DNA of 48,748 bases from Pseudarthrobacter polychromogenes. GTDB taxonomy: Bacteria; Actinomycetota; Actinomycetes; Actinomycetales; Micrococcaceae. The translations under genes and the position numbers were made by a program. Shown here piece by piece: positions 32,500 through 40,726 of this stretch (position 1 is the stretch's first letter; each line of letters starts with the position of its first letter). The DNA lies in contig NZ_BMKU01000018.1 of NCBI RefSeq assembly GCF_014644495.1, positions 1 through 48,748 on the forward strand. Direction: 5' to 3'. The notes under the pieces were generated by a model. It saw nothing but the letters and a program-made list of their open reading frames with translations. It was not told the origin of the DNA and made no database searches.

Positions 32500-33185
32500 T
32501 GCAGAAACTTCAACCGCCCAGCAGCTCCAACCGGGCGCTGCCGCCCAATGCGTTCCCGCTGCGTCGTACGCCCGGACTGCTCGCGCTGCACGCAGCCGCC
32601 CGGAATCGCGAGGCAAGCCACGCCGAGTTTGTGACCGCGACCCGGCGTATCATGCGCCTGCTGTTAGAGGAATCCCTCGCCTACCTGTGCTACGAGGACC
32701 GCCTCGTAACCACCCCGACCGGGTTCCCATTCACTGGCGCGGCGCTAGTCCAGCACGAGCTGTTTGCTGTTTCTGTTCCGCGGGCAGGGGACGCCCTCGA
32801 GGCAGAACTCCGAGACATCCACCCGGGCACACGGTTCGGAAAGGTCCTCATCCAGCGAGACACGGTGACCAAGTTGCCGCGGATGTTTTACCAGAAGCTA
32901 CCCGCACAAATCGCCGGCCAGCAGGTCCTACTCTTGGATCCCATGATGGCTACCGCCGGAACCGCCAACATGGCAGTGAAGGTGCTGCAGGATGCGGGCG
33001 TGGCCGAGGCTGACATCCTGCTCGTCAACGTTCTAACCTGCCCTTCGGCGCTGGAGAAGCTGTATGAGCGTCACCCCATGGTGCGTGTCGTCACCAGCTA
33101 CATCGATGACGCTCTGACCGAGCAGGCCTTCATGCGCCCGGGTATCGGCGATTTCGGTGACCGCTTCTACGGAACGACGCCTTGA
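32499..33185 (+). CDS. upp: Uracil phosphoribosyltransferase (possible self-resistance enzyme, MinD type)
   Basis: A 228-residue UPRTase that converts uracil and PRPP to UMP. The PRPP loop VLLLDPMMATAGTANMAV, the N-terminal LEESLAYL segment, VSVPRAGDALEAEL and the C-terminal YIDDALTEQAFMRPGIGDFGDRFYG (uracil-binding) are all recognisable. It has an N-terminal extension compared with housekeeping Upp. Its ATG overlaps the previous stop by one base. In the reported minimycin cluster a UPRTase (MinD) protects the host by enlarging the UMP pool; the same role is likely here and explains a second upp in a biosynthetic operon. Confidence 0.88.
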   Translation: MQKLQPPSSSNRALPPNAFPLRRTPGLLALHAAARNREASHAEFVTATRRIMRLLLEESLAYLCYEDRLVTTPTGFPFTGAALVQHELFAVSVPRAGDALEAELRDIHPGTRFGKVLIQRDTVTKLPRMFYQKLPAQIAGQQVLLLDPMMATAGTANMAVKVLQDAGVAEADILLVNVLTCPSALEKLYERHPMVRVVTSYIDDALTEQAFMRPGIGDFGDRFYGTTP

Positions 33186-34099
33186 AAACCGCGGTGGACA
33201 CCGGGCCTGCAGTCGACACGCCGCCGCCCCGGACGCTGTCGCTGACACTGGCTGCCGCGTTCGCGCCGATCGTCTGGGGTTCTACGTACCTGGTGACCAC
33301 CGAACTCCTCCCGCCCGACCGGCCCATGACTGCCAGCGTGTTGCGCGCCCTGCCCGCGGGCCTGCTGCTCCTGCTTCTGGCACCAGGGCTCCCGCCGTTG
33401 GGCTGGCGGTGGAAGACGGCAGTTCTGGGCATCTTGAACATCGGCGCGTTCTTCCCGCTTCTGTTCCTGGCAGCGTACCGGCTTCCAGGAGGGCTGGCAG
33501 CCGTTGTCGGGTCGATCCAGCCGCTGGTGATCCTCGGGATCTGTTTGGTCCTGGGTTGGGGCCGTCCGAGGGTGGCGCAGGTGCTGTGGTCGCTGGTGGC
33601 ACTGGCGGGAGTCTCGCTGGTGACGCTCAGCGGAGAGAGCACAGTGGACACCCTCGGTGTGGCCGCAGCAGCTGCCGGAGCCTTCAGCATGGCCATGGGC
33701 CTGCTCCTCACCCGGCGATGGGGAATGGCCCCTGACATGCACCCGCTGACGTCCACTGCCTGGCAACTGATCGTGGGAGGCACGGTCATCATCCCCTTGA
33801 TCCCGCTGGTCGACAGTGGTAGCTGGCAGCTCGACGGGCCGGCAGTGCTCGGATACACCTGGTTGTCGGTCATCGGAGGTGCACTGGCCTACGCGCTGTG
33901 GTTCCGCGGAGCTCGCGCGCTACCATCGGCCAATCTGGCCTTGCTAGGCATCCTCAGCCCGCTGACCGCTGCAATGTTGGGCTGGGTCGCACTCGGCCAG
34001 TCGCTCTCGCCCCTGCAGTGCGTGGGTTTCGCCCTCGCTCTCCTCGGCTCCCTGCTTGGCCAGCTCAAGCGAACCACGGCGCAACCGAACCACAGCTAG
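33182..34099 (+). CDS. EamA-family (drug/metabolite) exporter
   Basis: A 305-residue membrane protein with about ten hydrophobic segments in the two-fold repeat typical of EamA/DMT transporters, e.g. FAPIVWGSTYLVTTELLP at the N-terminus and ANLALLGILSPLTAAMLGWVALGQ near the C-terminus. The start is TTG 33182, sharing TTGA with the upp stop; a nearby GTG would give a slightly shorter protein. As the only transporter in the operon it most likely exports the product, a role given to MinT in minimycin producers. Confidence 0.87.
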   Translation: MKTAVDTGPAVDTPPPRTLSLTLAAAFAPIVWGSTYLVTTELLPPDRPMTASVLRALPAGLLLLLLAPGLPPLGWRWKTAVLGILNIGAFFPLLFLAAYRLPGGLAAVVGSIQPLVILGICLVLGWGRPRVAQVLWSLVALAGVSLVTLSGESTVDTLGVAAAAAGAFSMAMGLLLTRRWGMAPDMHPLTSTAWQLIVGGTVIIPLIPLVDSGSWQLDGPAVLGYTWLSVIGGALAYALWFRGARALPSANLALLGILSPLTAAMLGWVALGQSLSPLQCVGFALALLGSLLGQLKRTTAQPNHS

Positions 34100-34165
34100 C
34101 TCCATCCACTTCCCAGCGCACAGCCCTACCCTTCTCTCCCGCGTCCAACTACCTCTGGAGATTCG

Positions 34166-37100
34166 ATGACCTCTGTCACCGCCCCTAAAACGCTCACGGA
34201 AATGCTTCGCCAGTACGCCGCCGTCCAGCCCCAGGCCGTCGCGTCGATTGATGTCGATGGGCAGCTCTCTTTCGCGGAGCTGTGGGAAGGGGCCGGGCGC
34301 GCCGCAGCCGCCCTTGCCGCAACTGGCGTGGATCCACACGACAGTATCGGGCTGTTCATGGCTCCCTCGAACCGATTGCTGATCGCCACTTGGGCGATCC
34401 TTCGTGCCGACGCGTCCTATCTTCCCCTGGCTGTTGACTACCCGGAGGAGCGTATCTCCTACATGATCGCGGACTCGAAGATCCGCCACGTGGTAGTCGA
34501 CGCGGAGAGCCACGACTTGGTCGAGCATCTGGTTCCTGAGCATGTTCAAGTGATACGGATCGAGCAGCTTGTCCAGGAGGCGCCGGGGCTTGCTTCTTCA
34601 ACCTGCACTGAAGATAGACCCGCGTACGTCATCTACACCTCCGGCAGTACGGGGCGCCCGAAGGGTGTTGTGATCCAACACCCGGCGATTGTGAACCAGA
34701 TGCGCTTCCTGGCCGAGTCGGCCGGCCTGCTTCCCGGGGAGCGGATTCTACTGAAGACACCGATCAGCTTCGACGCGGCCCAGTGGGAGCTGCTGGCAAA
34801 TGCGGCGGGAGCAACCGTCATCGTTGGACCCCACGGCGTGCACCGCGATGCCGACTTGATCTGCGATTTGGTGCTTGAACACAGGGTGAACCTGCTGCAG
34901 GCCGTTCCCACCCTGTGGACCGCGCTGCTGGAGGTGCGGAAACTGTCGCAGTGCAGCTCGTTGAAGGGACTATTCAGCGGTGGGGAGGTCTTGCCGAGCC
35001 ATCTGGCCAGCGAGCTGCTCGCCGTCATCCCCCAGGCCCAGCTTGTGAATTTCTACGGCCCCACCGAGACCACCATCAACGCCACATGGCTCCGCCTTAC
35101 CGCAGAGGAGATCCCCGACGCTCCGGCAGTAAGCATCGGCTCGGCGGTGCCGGGGTGCCGGGTGCATATCCTCGATGCAAATCTTCTTCCGGTCCCCGAC
35201 GGGCAGATCGGCGAGCTGTGCATCAGCGGCTCCCAGCTTGCCGCCGGTTACCTGCACCGGCCAGAACTCACCGCCGAGCGGTTCGTCGAAGTTGCCATCG
35301 ACAGTCAACAGGTGCGCGTCTACCGCAGTGGGGACCTCGCGGGAATCGGGGAGTCCGGCGACTTGGAGTTTCACGGCCGCAGCGACGACCAGGTGAAGGT
35401 CAACGGCCACCGCGTCGAGACCGACGAGGTACGCCTGGCTATCGAGGACCACCATTGGGTCCGCCAAGCTGCTGTGGTGCCCTGGCGCAGCGCCGATGAC
35501 GGAACGACGCGTCTGGGTGCTTTTCTGGAGCTGGACCCAACAGAGGCGGCGCTCATGGACCAGGGGGCGGCCGGGGAGCACCACCGCTCTAAGGCTAGCC
35601 ACGTACAGGTTAAGGCGCAGCTGGCCGGACTCGGGGTGCGCAGCGTCAGTGGCGATCCCCGGGACATCGTCGTTTTGCCCGGGCGAGAAGGTTCGCCCGG
35701 GCAATTCCGGGCAGCCTTCGCCCGGAAGACCTATCGATTCTACGAGGGCGGCCCAATCAGCGCCGAGGACCTGGCCGCGTTGGGAGAGTCGCTCAATCAG
35801 CCGTGGACTGTGCAGCCTCGATGTGGTGCGGTGACCGTCACTGAGATCGCGGATATCCTGCGCTGGATGGGTCCGTTCCAGAGCAGCGAGAGGCTTCTGC
35901 CCAAGTACGCCTACGCCTCGCCTGGGGCGCTCAATGCCACCCAAATCTACCTTGAGACCACGGGCATCCCCGGCCTGGACGCAGGGCTCTACTACTATCA
36001 TCCGATCGAGCACGAGCTGATCCGCATCGGCCAGCAGAGCGCTGGTCTGAGCGGCCCGGGTATCCGGCTGCATCTGGTTGGTTTGCCGCGAGTGATTGAG
36101 TCCGTGTACTCGACGAATGTGGTGGAAGTCCTTTACATGGAGGCAGGCCACATGGCTGGGGTACTCGACCGGGCGGTGGCTGCGCACGGACTCTACCTGC
36201 ACGCCCGTAACCGTGTCGACGTGCCGGAGCTGGGTCTAGCGGAGGAATGGGTGGGCAGCGCGGTCTTCGACCTGATGGAGGGCCCCGCCGCTGACGTTGG
36301 AAAACACCCAGTGGATCTGACTCTTCAGGTTCACGGCAAAGTCACCGGAGCCCGACAGGGCACCCACCGAATAAAAGACCGGACCCTGCACCGGCTCAGC
36401 GACCACGTAATAGAGCGCCGCCAGGTGATCGCCATAAACCAAGGCACTTACGATCGATCCTCCTTCGGCGTGACCCTCTCCTGCCCGCGTGGGCAGGGCT
36501 GGAATGGCTTCCTTCAGCTGGGCCGCGCCCTGCAAAAGCTGGAGATGAACGACCTGGGCATCGGGCTGATGTCCTCCGGGTACGCCTCTCTTTCAGGGTC
36601 CGACCTGCCCTCGGCGGTCCGCTACGACGAAATCGCCCGGACCTGGGGCCAGGACCAAAGCAGACTCTCTTACTTCGCTGTGGGCGGCACCGTATCGGCG
36701 GAACAGGTCAGGTCCACCGGCATGAAGGAGGACTCCGTGCACCTCCGCGGCCCCGAAGAAATCGTCAAGGATGATTTGCGAAGGACCCTTCCCCACTACA
36801 TGGTTCCTTCACGTGTGGAGGTGATCGACAGGCTTCCCATGTCGAGCAGCGGCAAGGTAGACCGGACGCGGCTTATCCAGCACCTCGAGAACGATCAGGG
36901 GCACCGGCGAGCAATCGTTCCCGCTGCCTCCCCACTGGAAGCCACCTGCTTGAAGGTGTGGTCGCGGGTGCTCGGCCAGGAGGTACTCTCAGTGTCGGAT
37001 GACTTCTTCGACATTGGAGGCAACTCGCTCACCGCCGTGAAGCTCATCAACGCACTCAACGAACACTTCGGATCCAGCCTTCCGGTCCAGTCAATCTTCG

Positions 37101-37963
37101 AGGCTCCCACCGCGCGGGAACTCGCCGGGCGGATCGGCCAGCGTTCTCCCGTGGGCGCGTCACGTCTGGTACTACTCGCTGCGGGCTCCGGGGCACCGAT
37201 CTTCCTCTGGCCGGGGCTGGGAGGGTATCCCATGAGTCTGCGGGCACTTGCCGCCGGCATCTCCCAAGGACGCCCGGTTTACGGTATTCAGGCCCACGGA
37301 CTCAACCTCGGGGAGCACCCCTACATAACCCTGGAAGAGACGGTCGCAGCCGACGGGGAAACGATTTTGGCCGCGGTCCAAGATGAAGGTGTCACCCTGA
37401 TGGGCTACTCCTTCGGAGCCCGGATGGCGACTGAGGTAGCCCTTTGGCTGGAAAGGCATGGACTCGCCACCGACCGTCTAATCCTGATCGCTCCCGGATC
37501 ACCGGAGATCGAGGGGGTGCCCGATATACCTCGGGAAGAATCGCCCACCTTCGCCGACTCGTACTTCCGCATGGTTCTCATGTCAGTGTTTACCGGGAGT
37601 TTGGAGGGTCTGGCCAGCGATTTGCTACTGGCGAAAGTTCGCAACCGACAGCAGTTCATTGAGCTTCTTGCCGCGCGAGTCCCGACCCTCGACGAGGCCC
37701 TGGCGTCCCGGATCATCGATGTAGTAACTGCCACGTACAAATTCCGCTCCATACCCGCCAGCAACATCGAACGGTTGCTGCCACAGACACAGCTCTTAAT
37801 TGCAACCGGTGACGGGCCGTCCTTCGCATCCCCGTACCGTTGCCCCCTGGAGGATCGGGGGGCGGTTGTCGAGCTGGAAGCCAACCACTATCAAATCCTG
37901 CGTGAACCAGCGGTTGCCCTCACGGTCAGCTTCATTATGAATCTACAGGAACAGCCGGCGTGA
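34166..37963 (+). CDS. Indigoidine-synthetase-type NRPS (A-Ox-T-TE)
   Basis: A 1265-residue single-module NRPS, close to the length of known indigoidine synthetases. The adenylation domain has YTSGSTGRPKG at 157-167 and its C-terminal Lys897 in SSSGKVDR. An FMN oxidase-like domain (about 515-840) is inserted between A8 and A10. A carrier domain (DDFFDIGGNSL, phosphopantetheine Ser954) and a thioesterase (GYSFG, Ser1082) follow. This architecture activates L-glutamine, cyclises and oxidises it; dimerisation gives blue indigoidine, and diversion of the monomer gives minimycin. GGAG precedes ATG 34166. Glutamine specificity is inferred from architecture and neighbours; the binding-pocket code was not computed. 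Confidence 0.92.
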   Translation: MTSVTAPKTLTEMLRQYAAVQPQAVASIDVDGQLSFAELWEGAGRAAAALAATGVDPHDSIGLFMAPSNRLLIATWAILRADASYLPLAVDYPEERISYMIADSKIRHVVVDAESHDLVEHLVPEHVQVIRIEQLVQEAPGLASSTCTEDRPAYVIYTSGSTGRPKGVVIQHPAIVNQMRFLAESAGLLPGERILLKTPISFDAAQWELLANAAGATVIVGPHGVHRDADLICDLVLEHRVNLLQAVPTLWTALLEVRKLSQCSSLKGLFSGGEVLPSHLASELLAVIPQAQLVNFYGPTETTINATWLRLTAEEIPDAPAVSIGSAVPGCRVHILDANLLPVPDGQIGELCISGSQLAAGYLHRPELTAERFVEVAIDSQQVRVYRSGDLAGIGESGDLEFHGRSDDQVKVNGHRVETDEVRLAIEDHHWVRQAAVVPWRSADDGTTRLGAFLELDPTEAALMDQGAAGEHHRSKASHVQVKAQLAGLGVRSVSGDPRDIVVLPGREGSPGQFRAAFARKTYRFYEGGPISAEDLAALGESLNQPWTVQPRCGAVTVTEIADILRWMGPFQSSERLLPKYAYASPGALNATQIYLETTGIPGLDAGLYYYHPIEHELIRIGQQSAGLSGPGIRLHLVGLPRVIESVYSTNVVEVLYMEAGHMAGVLDRAVAAHGLYLHARNRVDVPELGLAEEWVGSAVFDLMEGPAADVGKHPVDLTLQVHGKVTGARQGTHRIKDRTLHRLSDHVIERRQVIAINQGTYDRSSFGVTLSCPRGQGWNGFLQLGRALQKLEMNDLGIGLMSSGYASLSGSDLPSAVRYDEIARTWGQDQSRLSYFAVGGTVSAEQVRSTGMKEDSVHLRGPEEIVKDDLRRTLPHYMVPSRVEVIDRLPMSSSGKVDRTRLIQHLENDQGHRRAIVPAASPLEATCLKVWSRVLGQEVLSVSDDFFDIGGNSLTAVKLINALNEHFGSSLPVQSIFEAPTARELAGRIGQRSPVGASRLVLLAAGSGAPIFLWPGLGGYPMSLRALAAGISQGRPVYGIQAHGLNLGEHPYITLEETVAADGETILAAVQDEGVTLMGYSFGARMATEVALWLERHGLATDRLILIAPGSPEIEGVPDIPREESPTFADSYFRMVLMSVFTGSLEGLASDLLLAKVRNRQQFIELLAARVPTLDEALASRIIDVVTATYKFRSIPASNIERLLPQTQLLIATGDGPSFASPYRCPLEDRGAVVELEANHYQILREPAVALTVSFIMNLQEQPA

Positions 37964-38718
37964 TCCGGAGTCTGCATCGTTCCGACGGCGGCAGGGACTT
38001 GCTCATACACGTTTACTGGGCCCATCGTCGAGATGCCGACACAGGATTGGAGGGAATTCTTAACCAACAGGAACGGCTGCGGCTGAACTCAATCAAGTGC
38101 ACGGATACCGCCGTCAGCTTCCTTATGGGGCGATCGCTGCTGCGCCGAACAGTGGGACATCTCCTAGGCTGCGCTCCTGAACATGTCCGGGTGGAGCTCT
38201 CCGCAGGAACACGGGGGAAGCCGCTGCTTCCGGGAACCGACTGGGAGGTCTCGCTGTCGCACTCCGGGCCCTGGGTCGGACTGGCGATCACCAAGGGGAC
38301 CGCTATCGGTTTGGACATTGAAGTCGTCAACGAGGATTGGGATCCATTGCCGGTGACGCCTATGGTTCTCACGCCAGATGAGCAACGGGAGCTCCTGGAC
38401 ATCGAGTCCTCCGACCGGCCCTGGTTATTCACCCGCCTCTGGACGAGAAAGGAAGCGGTGATGAAGGCCATAGGCAAAGGGCTATCCCCGGAGCTCAGCC
38501 GGACCCAAGTCAGCACCCCATACGGAACGCCTGTCGTCTGCGCCTTGCCGCCCAGCCTTCAAAGTCAGCCACCGATCCGTCTGGTTGACCTGCAGGATCG
38601 GCCCGGAGCGCTCTCTAGTCTCGCGGCTCTCACCTCTGGCTTGGTGCAAGTCCGCGAACACGACGGCACAGCCCTGATCCGCCTCAAGCCACTGGCAGGT
38701 AACGTCACTCGGCTTTAA
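37960..38718 (+). CDS. Sfp-type 4'-phosphopantetheinyl transferase
   Basis: A 252-residue enzyme that loads the phosphopantetheine arm onto the NRPS carrier domain. The signature metal motif GLDIEVVNEDW (about residue 111) and FTRLWTRKEAVMKAIGKGL (about 147-165) are those of Sfp-type transferases. It begins at GTG 37960, sharing GTGA with the NRPS stop, so it is a dedicated partner. It is the last gene of the operon; the transposon lies 59 bases further on. Confidence 0.92.
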   Translation: MIRSLHRSDGGRDLLIHVYWAHRRDADTGLEGILNQQERLRLNSIKCTDTAVSFLMGRSLLRRTVGHLLGCAPEHVRVELSAGTRGKPLLPGTDWEVSLSHSGPWVGLAITKGTAIGLDIEVVNEDWDPLPVTPMVLTPDEQRELLDIESSDRPWLFTRLWTRKEAVMKAIGKGLSPELSRTQVSTPYGTPVVCALPPSLQSQPPIRLVDLQDRPGALSSLAALTSGLVQVREHDGTALIRLKPLAGNVTRL

Positions 38719-38772
38719 GCTCTCACTGCATTCGTTTGAACTGCATGAACACCCAAAAGCAACGTGCAACGG

Positions 38773-38777
38773 GTTCT
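38773..38777. repeat. Target site duplication, left copy
   Basis: GTTCT immediately precedes the transposon's left end. An identical GTTCT follows the right end at 43,623-43,627. Five-base duplications are the hallmark of Tn7/Tn5053-type transposition. Confidence 0.92.
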
Positions 38778-38784
38778 TGTCCGT

Positions 38785-38803
38785 TGTCAGTGAATCTGGC
38801 AGT
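38785..38803. repeat. Left-end transposase-binding repeat 1
   Basis: TGTCAGTGAATCTGGCAGT overlaps the terminal repeat. It follows the pattern TGTCA-(N9)-GGCA found five times at the two ends, as TnsB sites are in Tn7. Binding is inferred. Confidence 0.7.
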
Positions 38804-38853
38804 GTTCACGTAGGAAAATGCCAGTTCCTCTGACTGTATCCGCTGCGTTTTAC

Positions 38854-38872
38854 TGTCACTCGATCTGGCATT
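38854..38872. repeat. Left-end transposase-binding repeat 2
   Basis: TGTCACTCGATCTGGCATT is a second copy in the same orientation, 69 bases inside the first. Identity with the first copy is 15 of 19. Confidence 0.65.
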
Positions 38873-38912
38873 TCCGTTCGCGTGGGGTTGTATCGTTTCC
38901 GGCTGTTCGGTT

Positions 38913-39683
38913 CTATAGCCATTCAGTCCCGTAGCTGGCGTGATTGCATAGCGCGTGTTCGACCCGGGCTGCTGCTCGGGAACGGCGGTGAAGGCTTGTG
39001 GGGGCGAGTATTGAAGCGATTTCCTGGGCGACCAGGCCGCGGCGGCGATCGGATGGGATTTCGGGGTGTTTTATCAGGGAGAGAAATCTTGGTTGTGTGA
39101 TCAGACGGGCGATCCGCAGTGTCTCGGGGTAGAGGAGCATCTCACGGTCGTCCCTGCCGATGCGTTCTGCACGCTCTTCTAGGGTCTGCAGCGTGATGCC
39201 GGCTGCGGCGCAGTCTCTGGCAACCCTCATAGGTGGCGTGTTTACATGTACTCCGCGCGGAACGAGGACTCGTCGGAAGTGTCGTTCTGCAGTGATCAGC
39301 TCCGGCAGCAACCGAACGTTGAATTGGTCGGGGCCGATCCACTGGCGGTGCCGTGCGCAGACCCATCCGGTTCGGGGAAGGTGGGCCATCACTTGTTCCC
39401 CGCGGGAGCATCGGAGACATAGTGGTCGGAGCAACACGGGTTCCCCGGCGACTACCGTGGGTTGGGTGAAGGCCCTCGGATGGAGTCCGCCTAACTGCCG
39501 CCAGACCTTGATCCGGTCGGGGTGAGACCGCACGAGTGAGGCCGGCATGATTCCGGATTCCCTGAGCGCTTGGTCGATATGGGCCATGGCCGTCCCGTTG
39601 CGTCGAGCGTGTCGGGCGGCGTAGCTGTCGAGGGTTTCGCCGCTGGATAGCCGTGTTTGAACGGGGAGTTGGCGGATGCTCAC
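38913..39683 (-). CDS. tniQ: TniQ-family transposition protein
   Basis: A 256-residue TniQ protein, the target-selection component related to TnsD. It has a short N-terminal segment (IRQLPVQTRLSSGETLDSYAARHARRN) and then a zinc-binding motif: CLRC, followed about 18 residues on by C-x2-H in WVCARHRQW. A helical C-terminus follows. GTG 39683 is chosen because it shares GTGA with the tnsC stop; the longer frame from 39884 lies entirely within tnsC. The protein is short compared with TnsD, as in systems with simple or non-sequence-specific targeting. Confidence 0.85.
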   Translation of the reverse strand: MSIRQLPVQTRLSSGETLDSYAARHARRNGTAMAHIDQALRESGIMPASLVRSHPDRIKVWRQLGGLHPRAFTQPTVVAGEPVLLRPLCLRCSRGEQVMAHLPRTGWVCARHRQWIGPDQFNVRLLPELITAERHFRRVLVPRGVHVNTPPMRVARDCAAAGITLQTLEERAERIGRDDREMLLYPETLRIARLITQPRFLSLIKHPEIPSDRRRGLVAQEIASILAPTSLHRRSRAAARVEHALCNHASYGTEWL

Positions 39684-40723
39684 GTAGCCGCTCTGAGCGC
39701 CTGCCTGGCAGGCCGTGTTTGGTTCGTGGTTCTGGTCCTGTGGTGCTCCTCGGCGGCGTAGTCGGTTGCCGTTGCGTCGAGGCGTCGACGGTCGATCTTT
39801 TCTTCGCCGTCGAGAATTGCCCCGAGTGCCGCGTCGACCAGGAGTGCCCGCAACGCGCCGATGCTCCCGCCCGTGCGGTCCCATAGGTAACTGGCGTCCG
39901 CGGCGAGGGACTCGGGCGTGTGGGCGGCAAGGGGGAGGAGGTCTTCGATGCCGAGCACCAGCGCTGTCCAGGCCTCACGGGCCAGTGCTGAGCCGATTCC
40001 GTAAGGGCTCATTTTGTGGAGGATCATCCGGGCTTTGACTTGACGGCCCATTTCGCCGGCGAACAGCTCTGTTGCGGGCAGGTCGATTCCCGCATAGACG
40101 AAGGTTGCATCGAGCCGGTCCGCGAACTGTTTAAGCGTGCTGGCCGCCTCTGCTCCGGATTGCCTGTTTGTCCTGAGGTTGTGCACCTCGTCGACGATCA
40201 CCAGCGACGTGCCCAAGGTCCGCATCACGGTCACCACCTGCTCGGTAATTTCTGGGGTGGTTGCCTGACGGCGCAGGGGGAGTCCGAGCCAGAGCGCGAA
40301 AGACTGCATGAGCATTTTCGGGGTCGTGGCGGGAGGAACCATGGAGTAGACCACCGGGGCGAATGCTGTGTCCTCGACGTATCCGAGGCGCCGACGCTCC
40401 GACTTCTCGTGTCGTTTGCCCAGCAGCAGAGCCGTCGTGGACTTCCCCATGCCTGCAGCTCCCGAGATCGCTAGACCTCGCCGGGCCGTGGCGGTACTGG
40501 CAGCGTTTCGAGCGAGGAGTATCCGGGCCTGCCGGGACAAAGCCTGCGTGTCCGTGGTTTCAAGAACAGTGTCGGCAGCGAGCCAGGCAAAACGTGCCAG
40601 GTCGTATTCGGCCTTTGCCTCATGGGAAAGGGCCGCGAGCTCTTGGGTGGTCAGTCTTTCGGGCTCAATGGGAGAGCAGGCAACGTACTGGCGCCAAGCG
40701 TCGAGTGAGTCCGGGGCTGCCAC
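39680..40723 (-). CDS. tniB: TnsC/TniB-type AAA ATPase transposition regulator
   Basis: A 347-residue AAA+ ATPase that links target selection to the transposase. Walker A is GAAGMGKST (about residues 89-97) and Walker B SLVIVDEVHNL (about 174-184). The segment FADRLDATFVYAGIDLP is the sensor-1 region. It starts at GTG 40723, three bases after the tnsB stop. Its size and motifs are nearer to TniB than to Tn7 TnsC. It should form ATP-dependent filaments on target DNA and recruit the transposase. Confidence 0.9.
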   Translation of the reverse strand: MAAPDSLDAWRQYVACSPIEPERLTTQELAALSHEAKAEYDLARFAWLAADTVLETTDTQALSRQARILLARNAASTATARRGLAISGAAGMGKSTTALLLGKRHEKSERRRLGYVEDTAFAPVVYSMVPPATTPKMLMQSFALWLGLPLRRQATTPEITEQVVTVMRTLGTSLVIVDEVHNLRTNRQSGAEAASTLKQFADRLDATFVYAGIDLPATELFAGEMGRQVKARMILHKMSPYGIGSALAREAWTALVLGIEDLLPLAAHTPESLAADASYLWDRTGGSIGALRALLVDAALGAILDGEEKIDRRRLDATATDYAAEEHHRTRTTNQTRPARQALRAAT

Positions 40724-40726
40724 TGT

